Origin: Coralloluteibacterium thermophilum
GTDB taxonomy: Bacteria > Pseudomonadota > Gammaproteobacteria > Xanthomonadales > Xanthomonadaceae
Assembly: GCF_042654365.1 (NCBI RefSeq)
Contig: NZ_JBHSGG010000025.1
Coordinates: 23,075-87,074 of the forward strand
DNA: 64,000 bases
Reading direction: 5' to 3'
Shown one piece after another: positions 14,169 through 22,359 of the stretch; positions within the stretch are counted from its first letter, which is position 1, and the number at the start of each line of letters is the position of its first letter. Both the position numbers and the translations under genes were made by a program. The notes beneath the pieces are model-generated. The model was not told the DNA's origin. It worked only from the letters and a program-made list of their open reading frames with translations, and made no database searches.

Positions 14169-16994
14169 ATGCGATTGACTCACAGCCTGATGGCGCTCGC
14201 CGTCGCGTCCGCGCTCGTCGCGGCACCCGCCGCCGCGCAGTCCGGAGCCGTCTCCGCAGCCAGCGTCGTCGAGGCGCGCGTGCAGGGCGCCGCCGGCGTC
14301 GTCTTCGGCGAGGTGCGCGAATCGGTGCGCGGCGCGGCGCTGCCGGGCGCACGCATCCGCATCAACGGCGTGGAGACGACCACCGCCTCGGACGGCAGCT
14401 TCCGCGTCGCCGGTCTCCCCGCCGGCACGCACGCCATCAGCGTCGACTACCTCGGCTATCAGCCGCTCGCCGACCGGATCACCGTCGGCGCCGACGGCGG
14501 ACTGCGCGTCGAGATCAGCCTGGTCAGCACCGTCGACACCTCGACCACGCTCGGCCGCATCGAGGTCCGCGCCACGCGCGACGCGCAGGCGCTGGCGCTC
14601 AACCAGCAGCGCGTCTCCGACAACTACCGCAACGTGGTCTCGGCCGACCTGCTCGGCCGCTTCCCGGACACCAATCTCGCCGAGGCCACCCAGCGCATCC
14701 CCGGCGTGTCGATCGAGCGCGACCAGGGCGAGGGCCGCTACGTCAACGTGCGCGGCGCGCCGCTCGAGTTCACCAGCGTTTCGGTGGACGGCGTGCAGCT
14801 GGCGTCGCCGAACGCCTCGCGCCGTGCGGTCGAGCTCGACACGATTCCCGCGGACGTCATCTCCGCGCTCGAAGTCACCAAGGCCCTGACCCCGGACATG
14901 GACGGCGACGCCATCGCCGGCCAGATCAACATCGTTACCCAGAGCGCGCTCGACGGCGACGACCTGATCCTGCGCGGCTCGGCCGGCGCCGGCGAGTACG
15001 AGCTCGGCTCGGGCAAGAACCAGCGCGCCAACCTCACCATCGGCAACCGCTTCGGCGCCGACCGCAACATCGGCGTGCTGATCGCCGCCTCGGGCAGCCG
15101 CTCGGGACGCTTCACCGACAACGTGGAGACAGCGTTCTTCCGCGACGAGGACGGGCGCATCCTTCCCGAGACCACGGAAATCAAGGACTACGAGGGCGAG
15201 CGCACCCGCACCGGCGTGACCGGCCGCTTCGACTTCCGCCTCGACGCCGACAACCTGTTCTACTTCATCGCCTCGAACTCGCGCTTCAAGGACCACGAGT
15301 TCCGCGACACCCTGGCGATCGAGTACGAGCGGCACACCGACGACTCCACCGAGTTCGCCGGCACCGCCGGGCGCGCCACCTTCGACAAGGAGCTGCGCGA
15401 GCGCACCCAGGCGCAGCGCATCCGCACCTTCAACCTCGGCGGCGAGCACTACGCCGGCAACGACTGGAAGATCGACTGGCAGGCCTCGCGCAGCACCGGC
15501 ATCCTCGAGGTGTCGCCGCGCATGCAGTACATCTTCCGCTCCAGCGTGCGTCCGCAGCTGGAGTACGACTACGCGAATCCCGACTTCCCCAGCTGGCGCA
15601 TCGTCGGCGCCGACGGCGCGCCCGAGAGCGGCGTGAACCTGCCCGAGGACTGGTACGCCTTCCGTCGCCTCAACGACCGCTACGAGTACGCCAAGGAGAA
15701 CGAGACCGGCCTGCGCCTCGACTTCAGCCGCCCGCAGACCTTCCTCGGCGACTCCGGCGACCTGCGCTTCGGCGTCCGCGCGCGCCTGCGCGACAAGGAC
15801 AGCAACGACGACCGCCGCCGCAATGGCGATGCGGGCGACTTCGCGTCGCTGGGCATCGGCTACTCCGACATGCTCTGCGACAGCTGGTCGAACAACTTCG
15901 ACTACTTCCTGACCGGGCGCCGCTTCTGCCGCGACATCTTCTCGCGCTACGCCGAGGCGCTGCGCGAAAGCCCCAACCACAACGTGCTGGTCCCGGACTC
16001 CATCACCAACGACTACCGCGCCGAGGAGGACATCCACGCCACCTACGTCCGCCTCGACGCGCGCTGGGACAAGCTCAGCATGGTCGGCGGCCTGCGCTAC
16101 GAGCGCACCGCCACCTCGGGCGAGGCCGCCTACTACGACCTCGACGAGGAGACCGCGGTGGTGCAGCGGGTCGAGCGCGACTACGTGAAGCTGCTGCCCA
16201 GCCTGCACTTCCGCTACGAGTTCGATCCCGACTCGATCCTGCGCTGGTCGTACTCCACCGGCATCAGCCGCCCGAACTTCACCAACACCGTGCCGCGGCT
16301 GGTGATCAGCGACAACGACCGCGAGATCGAGGGAGGCAACCCGGAACTCAAGGCGACGTACTCGCACAACCTCGACGTCTCCTACGAGCACTACCTGCGG
16401 CCGCTGGGCCTGCTGTCGGTGGCGGCGTTCTACAAGCGCCTGGACGATCCGATCTTCGTGACCAACAGCACCGTGGCCGGCGGTCCCTACGACGGCCTGC
16501 GGCTGACCCGCGCGGAGAACGGCGCCGACGGCCGCATCCTCGGCCTCGAGCTGGCCTGGCAGCAGACCTTCGACTTCCTGCCCGCACCGTTCGACGGTCT
16601 CGGCGTGTACGCCAACTACACCTACGCCGACTCGCGCGCGGAGCTGCCCTTCGGTGCCGGCCGCACCGACCTGCCGGGAACCTCGAAGCACAACGCCAAC
16701 GTCGCGCTGTTCTACGAGAAGCACGGCTTCAACGCCCGCATCGCCTGGAACCACCGCTCGAAGTACATCCAGGAGTTCGACGTCCTCGACCCGGACTTCA
16801 ACGTGTTCTGGGACGAGCGCTCGATCCTGGACTTCTCGACGAGCTACCAGTTCTCCCCGAACTGGCAGGTCTTCGGCGAGATCAACAACATCACCGACTC
16901 CCGCCAGCGCCGCTTCCAGGGGCAGGACAACCGGGTGCTGGAGCTGGAGCAGTTCGGCCGCTTCTGGCTGGCCGGCGTGCGCTTCGAGTACTGA
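14169..16994 (+). CDS. TonB-dependent receptor with N-terminal carboxypeptidase-regulatory-like domain
   Basis: Outer-membrane TonB-driven importer; substrate unknown. The 941-residue protein has a signal peptide (MRLTHSLMALAVAS... ending AAAQ), then a carboxypeptidase-regulatory-like beta-sandwich (about residues 40-125, with GEVRESVRGAALPGARI and DYLGYQPL). The plug domain follows (about 135-250; DLLGRFPDTNLAEATQRIPG, YVNVRGAPLEF, LEVTKALTPDMDGDAIAG) and then the beta-barrel. The Pro-Asp-Thr-Asn-Leu-Ala-Glu-Ala plug signature is typical of the large xanthomonad/caulobacter receptor family. The C-terminus ends in aromatic FEY, usual for outer-membrane barrels. AAGGGG (14156-14161) precedes the ATG by 7 bases. 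Neighbours give no clear substrate; an endonuclease/phosphatase-fold protein follows. Confidence 0.93.
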   Translation: MRLTHSLMALAVASALVAAPAAAQSGAVSAASVVEARVQGAAGVVFGEVRESVRGAALPGARIRINGVETTTASDGSFRVAGLPAGTHAISVDYLGYQPLADRITVGADGGLRVEISLVSTVDTSTTLGRIEVRATRDAQALALNQQRVSDNYRNVVSADLLGRFPDTNLAEATQRIPGVSIERDQGEGRYVNVRGAPLEFTSVSVDGVQLASPNASRRAVELDTIPADVISALEVTKALTPDMDGDAIAGQINIVTQSALDGDDLILRGSAGAGEYELGSGKNQRANLTIGNRFGADRNIGVLIAASGSRSGRFTDNVETAFFRDEDGRILPETTEIKDYEGERTRTGVTGRFDFRLDADNLFYFIASNSRFKDHEFRDTLAIEYERHTDDSTEFAGTAGRATFDKELRERTQAQRIRTFNLGGEHYAGNDWKIDWQASRSTGILEVSPRMQYIFRSSVRPQLEYDYANPDFPSWRIVGADGAPESGVNLPEDWYAFRRLNDRYEYAKENETGLRLDFSRPQTFLGDSGDLRFGVRARLRDKDSNDDRRRNGDAGDFASLGIGYSDMLCDSWSNNFDYFLTGRRFCRDIFSRYAEALRESPNHNVLVPDSITNDYRAEEDIHATYVRLDARWDKLSMVGGLRYERTATSGEAAYYDLDEETAVVQRVERDYVKLLPSLHFRYEFDPDSILRWSYSTGISRPNFTNTVPRLVISDNDREIEGGNPELKATYSHNLDVSYEHYLRPLGLLSVAAFYKRLDDPIFVTNSTVAGGPYDGLRLTRAENGADGRILGLELAWQQTFDFLPAPFDGLGVYANYTYADSRAELPFGAGRTDLPGTSKHNANVALFYEKHGFNARIAWNHRSKYIQEFDVLDPDFNVFWDERSILDFSTSYQFSPNWQVFGEINNITDSRQRRFQGQDNRVLELEQFGRFWLAGVRFEY

Positions 16995-17020
16995 TGCGCG
17001 TTTCCTGAACGACCATGACC

Positions 17021-17042
17021 GCCGGCCCTTGTACGGGCCGGC
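17021..17042 (+). terminator. Weak hairpin after TonB receptor 1
   Basis: Stem GCCGGCCC/GGGCCGGC (8 bp) with a 6-base loop, 27 bases after the receptor stop. No T tract follows, so termination is uncertain; it could instead be a stability hairpin. Confidence 0.4.
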
Positions 17043-17072
17043 GGCGGTCGCCATGGTCTCCACCACGCCGGC

Positions 17073-17948
17073 ATGACGCCGGCGGGCGCACCCTGCCGTC
17101 CACCGCAGGGCCTGTCGAAGTCCATGCCGCCGAGCCCAAGCCCCAACGCCGCTGCGCCCTCCGCGTCACCCTCCCGACACACCCTGTCGGTGCTCAGCGC
17201 CAACATCCAGGCCGGCTCCAGCACCCAGGCCTACCGCGAGTACGTCTCGCGCAGCTGGTCGCACGTGCTGCCGGCGGGAAAGCGCGACAACCTCGCCGCC
17301 ATCGCGCGGACCGTGGCGCCCTTCGACATCGTCGGGCTGCAGGAGTCCGACCCGGGCAGCATGCGCTCCGGCTTCAACAACCAGACCCGGGTACTGGCCG
17401 AAGCCGCGCACTTCCCGTTCTGGAGCCACCAGCCCAACCGCAGCATCGCGCGCATCGCCGGCAGCGCCAATGGCCTGCTCAGCCGCATGGCGCCCACCGA
17501 GGTGCTCGACTACCCGCTGCCGGGCCGCATCGCCGGCCGCGGCGTGCTGATGGCCCGCTACGGCGGCGACGACGGCCTGACCGTGGCGGTCGCGCATCTG
17601 TCGCTCGGGGCGCAGTCGCGCCACGCCCAGCTGGCCTTCCTCGCGGAGCTGCTCGGCGACGCCCCGCACGCGGTGCTGATGGGCGACTTCAACTGCCACC
17701 ACGAGGCCAAGGAGATGCAGGTCCTCTACCGCCGCACGCGGCTGGAGCCGCCCGCCTGCACCCACCTCACCTTCCCGAGCTGGCGCCCCGCGCGCTGCCT
17801 CGACCACATCCTCATCGGCGGCGTCGCCTGCAGCGGGCTGCGCACGCTGGTCGCCGGCCGTTCGGACCACCTTGCGATCGCCGTCGACATCGAGGTCGAC
17901 GCCCACCTGGTCGAATCGCGGCCGGCCGCACGCGCCGCCGGCGCCTGA
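17073..17948 (+). CDS. Endonuclease/exonuclease/phosphatase family protein
   Basis: A DNase I-like fold hydrolase with metal-dependent phosphodiesterase or phosphatase activity; natural substrate not known. Motifs of the fold appear in order: LSVLSANIQAG (Asn ligand, about residue 50), FDIVGLQESDPG (catalytic Glu near 92), VAVAHLSLGAQSRHAQL, VLMGDFNCHHEAKEM (Asp/Asn pair) and the final RSDHLAIAVDI with the catalytic Asp-His. It lacks a clear signal peptide and is probably cytoplasmic. The start is uncertain: ATG 17073 gives 291 residues; ATG 17124 gives 274 and drops a Pro/Ser-rich N-terminus. Neither has a strong ribosome site. It sits between a TonB receptor and an XRE regulator, all on the plus strand. 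Confidence 0.85.
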   Translation: MTPAGAPCRPPQGLSKSMPPSPSPNAAAPSASPSRHTLSVLSANIQAGSSTQAYREYVSRSWSHVLPAGKRDNLAAIARTVAPFDIVGLQESDPGSMRSGFNNQTRVLAEAAHFPFWSHQPNRSIARIAGSANGLLSRMAPTEVLDYPLPGRIAGRGVLMARYGGDDGLTVAVAHLSLGAQSRHAQLAFLAELLGDAPHAVLMGDFNCHHEAKEMQVLYRRTRLEPPACTHLTFPSWRPARCLDHILIGGVACSGLRTLVAGRSDHLAIAVDIEVDAHLVESRPAARAAGA

Positions 17949-18032
17949 ACGCGGGTCGCGCCCATCGACAGGGCGGCGCGGGTTGACTACCGTGTCCGTG
18001 TTCAGGTCGCGTGCCTTGGGGAGGGCATTCGC

Positions 18033-18395
18033 ATGCACACCTTGTCCAACCGGATCCGGCAGGCGCGGGGCCTCCTGCCGATGACCCAGGCCGAGCTGGC
18101 CCGCCAGGTCGGCGTGCAGCGCAGCGCGGTCGCGCAGTGGGAGCAGCACAACGGCACCGCGCCCAGCATCCGCCACATGCTGCAGATCGCCCAGGTCACC
18201 GGCACCTGCCTGGAATGGCTGGCGACCGGCCGCGGACCCGTTCGCATCGACCAGAGCGAGACGACCGCCGCCGTCGTGCTCGACGACTACGCGCAGGACC
18301 ATCTCGAAAGCCGCCTGCTCGAGGCCTTCCGCAAGATCCCCCGCCGCCAGCGCGAGCCGCTGGTCGGCATGATCGAGATGATGGCGCGCCGCTAG
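18033..18395 (+). CDS. XRE-family helix-turn-helix transcriptional regulator
   Basis: DNA-binding protein of 120 residues. The N-terminal HTH_3 domain (about 5-65) contains LSNRIRQARGLLPMTQAELA, VGVQRSAVAQWE (recognition helix) and PSIRHMLQIAQVTG. A C-terminal helical tail of about 50 residues, ending PRRQREPLVGMIEMMARR, may serve oligomerisation. The ribosome site is strong (GGGGAGGG, 18018-18025) and spaced normally before the ATG. It is followed by a bidirectional-looking hairpin and, convergently, by TonB receptor 2. Targets are unknown; neighbouring receptor genes are candidates only by position. Confidence 0.9.
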   Translation: MHTLSNRIRQARGLLPMTQAELARQVGVQRSAVAQWEQHNGTAPSIRHMLQIAQVTGTCLEWLATGRGPVRIDQSETTAAVVLDDYAQDHLESRLLEAFRKIPRRQREPLVGMIEMMARR

Positions 18396-18417
18396 GCGGC
18401 CGCGCGGTCCGCACGGA

Positions 18418-18443
18418 GACCGGCCCGCCGCTGCGGGCCGGTC
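18418..18443. terminator. Hairpin between convergent XRE and TonB receptor 2 genes
   Basis: Perfect 11-bp stem GACCGGCCCGC/GCGGGCCGGTC with a CGCT loop, lying between two convergent stop codons. T tracts on both sides are poor, so a bidirectional terminator is inferred mainly from position. Confidence 0.55.
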
Positions 18444-18456
18444 CCGCGCCGAGCCG

Positions 18457-21357
18457 TCAGAACCGCATGTCGGCGCGCACGTACCAGTAGCCGCCGCCGG
18501 GGATGTCGTAGGTCGAGGCGTCGTAGCCGTTGAGCGAGCAGGACAGGCACAGCGGCGGCTCCTTGCCGAACACGTTGAGCCCGCCGACCGTCAGGTCGAG
18601 ACCCCGCGCTACGTCCAGCCGGTAGCCGAGCTGCAGGTCGTGGTAGGTGGTGCTGCCGAGGCGGTTGGTGCCGGTCGCGGGATCGCTGCAGGCCGGGAAG
18701 GCGGCGGCGTTACCGCAGCCTTCGACCAGGTCGCTGGTGTGGCGCATCGTCCACGCCGCCGAGAACGCACCGAGGCGCCAGTCGAGGGTCAGGTTCGACG
18801 ACCACTCGGGGATCGCGCTGTCGTTGACCTCGATGCCCACCTGCCGCGGCTGCAGCGAACCGTCCGCGCCGACGGCCTCGTAGCGGCCGACGAAGGTGTT
18901 GCGCCAGGTCACGCCGAAGCGCCCGGCGCGCGTCTCGGGCAGGGTCCAGAACAGGTCCACGTCCCAGCCGTCGGTCTTGATCACGCCAAGGTTGGTCAGG
19001 CGGTTGCCGAAGCCGTTGATGCCGCCGGTCGGCGCCCGCGTGATGCCGTCGCAGAAGGCGGCGTCCAGCGTCGCCACGCAGAGATCGAGCTGGGTCTGCG
19101 CGTCGATGGCCTGGATCGCGCCCTCGATCTCGTGACGATAGAAGGTGACCTCGATGTCGAAGCGCTCGGCGAGGCCGCTCTCCTCGATGAACGTCGGGCT
19201 CCACACGAAGCCGGCGCTGAAGCTGTCCGCACGCTCGGGCTCGAGACCGGGATTGCCGCCCGTGGTGATCGAGATCTGGGGGTTGGTCTGCGCGTAGCCC
19301 GCCGGGACGCCGAGGGCGGCGCAGTTGGCGGCGTCGCCCGGTGCGGGCTCCCCGTTGGGCCCGAGCGAGCAGGGGTCGATCAGGGTCGCATCGAAGCGGC
19401 TGTCGGAGCCGAACAGTTCGCCGATGGAGGGGGCGCGGAAGCCCTTCGCGAAGGTCGAGCGCAGCAGGAACTCGTCGGCGAGCTGCCAGCGCAGGCCGTA
19501 CTTCGGCGTGAACTCCCCGCCGAAGGTCGAGTAGTCCGAGTAGCGCCCGGCCAGGCTCAGGTCCAGCGCCTTGCCCCAGCCGGAGCCTTCGGCCAGGAGC
19601 GGCACGTTGAACTCGGCGAATACCTCGTTGACGTCGTACTTGCCCGAGGTGGGCAGCGACGGCACGCCGTTGTAGTCGCCCGCCACGGTCAGCGGATCGG
19701 GCCGGTACCAGCCCTCGTAGCGCCGGTGCTCCACGCCCGCGGCGAAGCCGACGGCGCCGGCCCAGGTCGCGAACAGGTCGCCGGACACGTTGGCCGAGGC
19801 CAGCGCCAGCGTGTTCTCGCTCGCGTCACGAACGATGGGCTGGATGTAGGCCAGCATCTCCGGCGTGATCGTGCCGGGTCCCCCGAAGATGTCGAGGGGC
19901 ACGCAGCCGGCGATGGCCGCGCAGGCGGCGGGGTCGCCCAGGGCGTTGGCGATGTGGCGGATGTTGTAGCTGCCGGTGTTGACCTGCTCGGCACTGTTCT
20001 CGCTGTAGGCCAGGTTCACGTCCCAGAACCAGCCGCGGTCGCCGACCTCGAAGCTCCCCTCCAGGCCGGTGCCGAGGTACCAGGTGTCGACCTTCTGCGC
20101 ATAGCGGCGCGGGCCGCCTTCGACCGGGCGCCGGCCGATCATGATCAGGTTGGTCGCGGAATCGAGGTCGAAGCCGAACGGGTTGTAGGGGTTCGCCCCC
20201 GAGATGAAGATGTTGTCCGCCTGCGGATTCCCGGTGCCGGCCTCCGGCCCGAGGAAGATCGGCTCCGGCGCGGCCTGGTTGGCGGACTCGCGCCGGTTGT
20301 ACAGGGCCTTGGCGTACCAGGTCGTGGTCGGCGAGACGTCGAAGCGGAACTGGCCGAACACGCCCTTCCGCTCGGACGGCGTCAGCAGCAGGTTGTAGGG
20401 CGAGAAGTTGAAGCGGTCGGCACCGCCGAAGCAGTGATAATCGTCGGTGCGCGCACAATCCTGCCCGGGCAGGTAGGTAGGGTCGCTGGCCCCGGTGTTC
20501 GGCGTGATGTCGTGGGTGATGCCGGTGTTCGGGTCGACGAACATGAAGCGGCCGGTCGGCGTGCCGGAGCTTCCGCCCACCGCCACCGCATCCTCCGGCG
20601 ACAGGCCCGGGACCGGATACCGCGACTGCGCGCGCGTGCCCGCGCCGATCTCGCGCTGGTCCACGTAGCTCGCACCGACGAACCAGGTGGCGCGGTCGGA
20701 ACGCCCGCCCCAGCCGAGGTCGATGCTCTTCTGCGCACCGTCCCCCTTGCCGAACTCGCCGTAGTTGACCGTGACCTGCGCACCCTCCATGTCGCGGCGG
20801 GTGATGATGTTGACCACGCCGGCGATGGCGTCCGAGCCGTACAGCGAGGACGCACCGTCCTCGAGCACCTCGATGCGGTCGACGATGGCGAGCGGGATGG
20901 TGTTGAGGTCGGTGGCCGCGCCCACGCCGGAGGCCGAGGCCTCGTTCACCCAGCGCACGCCGTCGACCAGCACCAGCACGCGCTTTGAACCGAGATGGCG
21001 CAGGTCCACCGTGGTGGCGCCCGCACCCACGCCGCTGCCGTCCGGCGGAAAACCGAAGTTGCCGGACGAGTTGAACCTGGTGTTGAGCGCGGAGCCGGAG
21101 GCGGTGATCTGCTGGATCACGTCGCCCACCGAGGTCAGGCCGCTGCGGTCGATGTCGGCGCGGGTGAGGGTCTGCACCGGCACCTGGGCCTCGATGTCGG
21201 CCCGCTTGATGCGGGTGCCGGTGACCTGGATCTGGTCCAGGCGCGTCGGCGCCTGGGCCTGCGCCTCCAGGACCAGGGTCGCCGGGAGCAGGAGGCAGCC
21301 CGCGCGCAGTGCGGCGACGAGCGGACGGGTACGGGCGGAGCGGCGGAAGCTGCGCAT
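18457..21357 (-). CDS. TonB-dependent receptor (plug plus barrel)
   Basis: Outer-membrane TonB-driven importer of about 966 residues, substrate unknown. After a basic N-terminus and hydrophobic signal ending near EAQAQA comes a TonB-box-like start (RLDQIQVTGTRIKR). The plug domain (about residues 50-185) contains GLTSVGDVIQQ, LRHLGSKRVLVLVDG, IDRIEVLEDGASSLYGSDAI and AGVVNIITRR, all classic plug motifs. The barrel follows, including a LRWQLADEFLLRSTFAKGFRAP strand pair, with C-terminal YVRADMRF ending in Phe. Unlike receptor 1 it has no regulatory-like N-terminal domain. The start at 21357 is preferred because AGGG lies 9 bases upstream; ATG 21366 adds three residues but abuts that site. It converges on the XRE gene. 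Confidence 0.93.
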   Translation of the reverse strand: MRSFRRSARTRPLVAALRAGCLLLPATLVLEAQAQAPTRLDQIQVTGTRIKRADIEAQVPVQTLTRADIDRSGLTSVGDVIQQITASGSALNTRFNSSGNFGFPPDGSGVGAGATTVDLRHLGSKRVLVLVDGVRWVNEASASGVGAATDLNTIPLAIVDRIEVLEDGASSLYGSDAIAGVVNIITRRDMEGAQVTVNYGEFGKGDGAQKSIDLGWGGRSDRATWFVGASYVDQREIGAGTRAQSRYPVPGLSPEDAVAVGGSSGTPTGRFMFVDPNTGITHDITPNTGASDPTYLPGQDCARTDDYHCFGGADRFNFSPYNLLLTPSERKGVFGQFRFDVSPTTTWYAKALYNRRESANQAAPEPIFLGPEAGTGNPQADNIFISGANPYNPFGFDLDSATNLIMIGRRPVEGGPRRYAQKVDTWYLGTGLEGSFEVGDRGWFWDVNLAYSENSAEQVNTGSYNIRHIANALGDPAACAAIAGCVPLDIFGGPGTITPEMLAYIQPIVRDASENTLALASANVSGDLFATWAGAVGFAAGVEHRRYEGWYRPDPLTVAGDYNGVPSLPTSGKYDVNEVFAEFNVPLLAEGSGWGKALDLSLAGRYSDYSTFGGEFTPKYGLRWQLADEFLLRSTFAKGFRAPSIGELFGSDSRFDATLIDPCSLGPNGEPAPGDAANCAALGVPAGYAQTNPQISITTGGNPGLEPERADSFSAGFVWSPTFIEESGLAERFDIEVTFYRHEIEGAIQAIDAQTQLDLCVATLDAAFCDGITRAPTGGINGFGNRLTNLGVIKTDGWDVDLFWTLPETRAGRFGVTWRNTFVGRYEAVGADGSLQPRQVGIEVNDSAIPEWSSNLTLDWRLGAFSAAWTMRHTSDLVEGCGNAAAFPACSDPATGTNRLGSTTYHDLQLGYRLDVARGLDLTVGGLNVFGKEPPLCLSCSLNGYDASTYDIPGGGYWYVRADMRF

Positions 21358-21492
21358 GCGGTACATCCCTGTTGACTGGAGGAGGAGAGATCCCGCAGAC
21401 GCCCCTGTCCGCCCGGGATGGCTTCGTTTGTAAAGAAACCGTAATGCTTCCGCAAGCAGCGGCAGCAGCCTCTTCCGCCCCCGCCCCCGCCC

Positions 21493-22299
21493 TCAGCCCA
21501 AGGCCAGCGAAGCCGCGATGGCGAGCAGGAAGGCCGCGAATACCCGCCGCAGCGCGGCCCCGCCGATCCGGTGCGCCAGCCGCGTGCCCAGCGGCGCGGT
21601 GAGAACGGACGCCAGCGCCACGGCGATCGCCGCCGGCAGGTAGACGTAGCCAATGCCGCCGGACGGCAGGCTGCCGGCGGGTGCGTGCGCCATGTAGCCG
21701 AGCGCGCCGCCGACGGCGATGAACACGCCGCAGGCGCTGGAGGTGCCCACCGCACGCACCGGCTCGACGCCCCGCGCCACCAGCAGCGGCACGGTCATGC
21801 TGCCGCCGCCGATGCCGACCACGGCGGAGACCGCGCCGATGACGCCGCCGGCCGCCCACATCAGCGGCCCGCGCGGCGGTCCCTCGCCCTCGGCCGGCAC
21901 CCGCGGCCGCCCGAACAGCAGTTGCGCCGCGGCCAGCACGCAGTAGCCGGCGACGATCCAGCGCAGCGCGGCGCCCGGCAGCGCCGTGGCGAACAGACTG
22001 CCGAACCAGGCGCCGAGCAGCAGCCCGGGGACCAGGGCGCCGACCGTCCGCCAGAGCACGCTGCCGCGCCGGTGGTGGGCCCGCGCGGACGCGCTTCCGG
22101 TGAAGACGACGCTGGCCAGCGCGGTCGCCAGCGCCGCGTGCATGGCCGCCTCCGCCGGGATGCCCAGCGACGGCAGCAGCCAGGCGAGCGCGGCGACCAG
22201 GACCAGACCGCCGCCGATGCCCAGCAGCCCCGCCAGCACGCCCGCGACCGCGCCGAGGGCGAGGAAGGCCGGCACCGCCGGCAACCACTCCGGCGTCAC
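21493..22299 (-). CDS. Sulfite exporter TauE/SafE family permease
   Basis: Inner-membrane protein of 268 residues with about eight hydrophobic helices and the internal duplication of the TauE/SafE (DUF81) family. Each half carries a glycine-rich signature: GVLAGLLGIGGGLVLV near residue 20 and GAVSAVVGIGGGSMTVP near residue 150. Members export sulfite, sulfoacetate or related organic anions, but the substrate cannot be told here. The open frame extends far upstream without meaning. The start was set at GTG 22299, which has AAGG 5 bases upstream and begins just before the first helix. It is divergent from slt, with 60 bases between the start codons. Confidence 0.88.
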   Translation of the reverse strand: MTPEWLPAVPAFLALGAVAGVLAGLLGIGGGLVLVAALAWLLPSLGIPAEAAMHAALATALASVVFTGSASARAHHRRGSVLWRTVGALVPGLLLGAWFGSLFATALPGAALRWIVAGYCVLAAAQLLFGRPRVPAEGEGPPRGPLMWAAGGVIGAVSAVVGIGGGSMTVPLLVARGVEPVRAVGTSSACGVFIAVGGALGYMAHAPAGSLPSGGIGYVYLPAAIAVALASVLTAPLGTRLAHRIGGAALRRVFAAFLLAIAASLALG

Positions 22300-22347
22300 G
22301 CGGCCTTGCGCCGCTTGAAGTGAAGAAGGCGCTGATCGGGCATCGAC

Positions 22348-22353
22348 TAGACT
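22348..22353 (+). promoter_or_regulatory. Minus-10-like box placed for a leaderless slt transcript
   Basis: TAGACT is separated from the slt ATG (22360) by only 6 bases. If used, transcription would start at or next to the ATG, and no ribosome site is visible upstream of it. No good minus-35 is seen. Confidence 0.35.
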
Positions 22354-22359
22354 CTCGGC

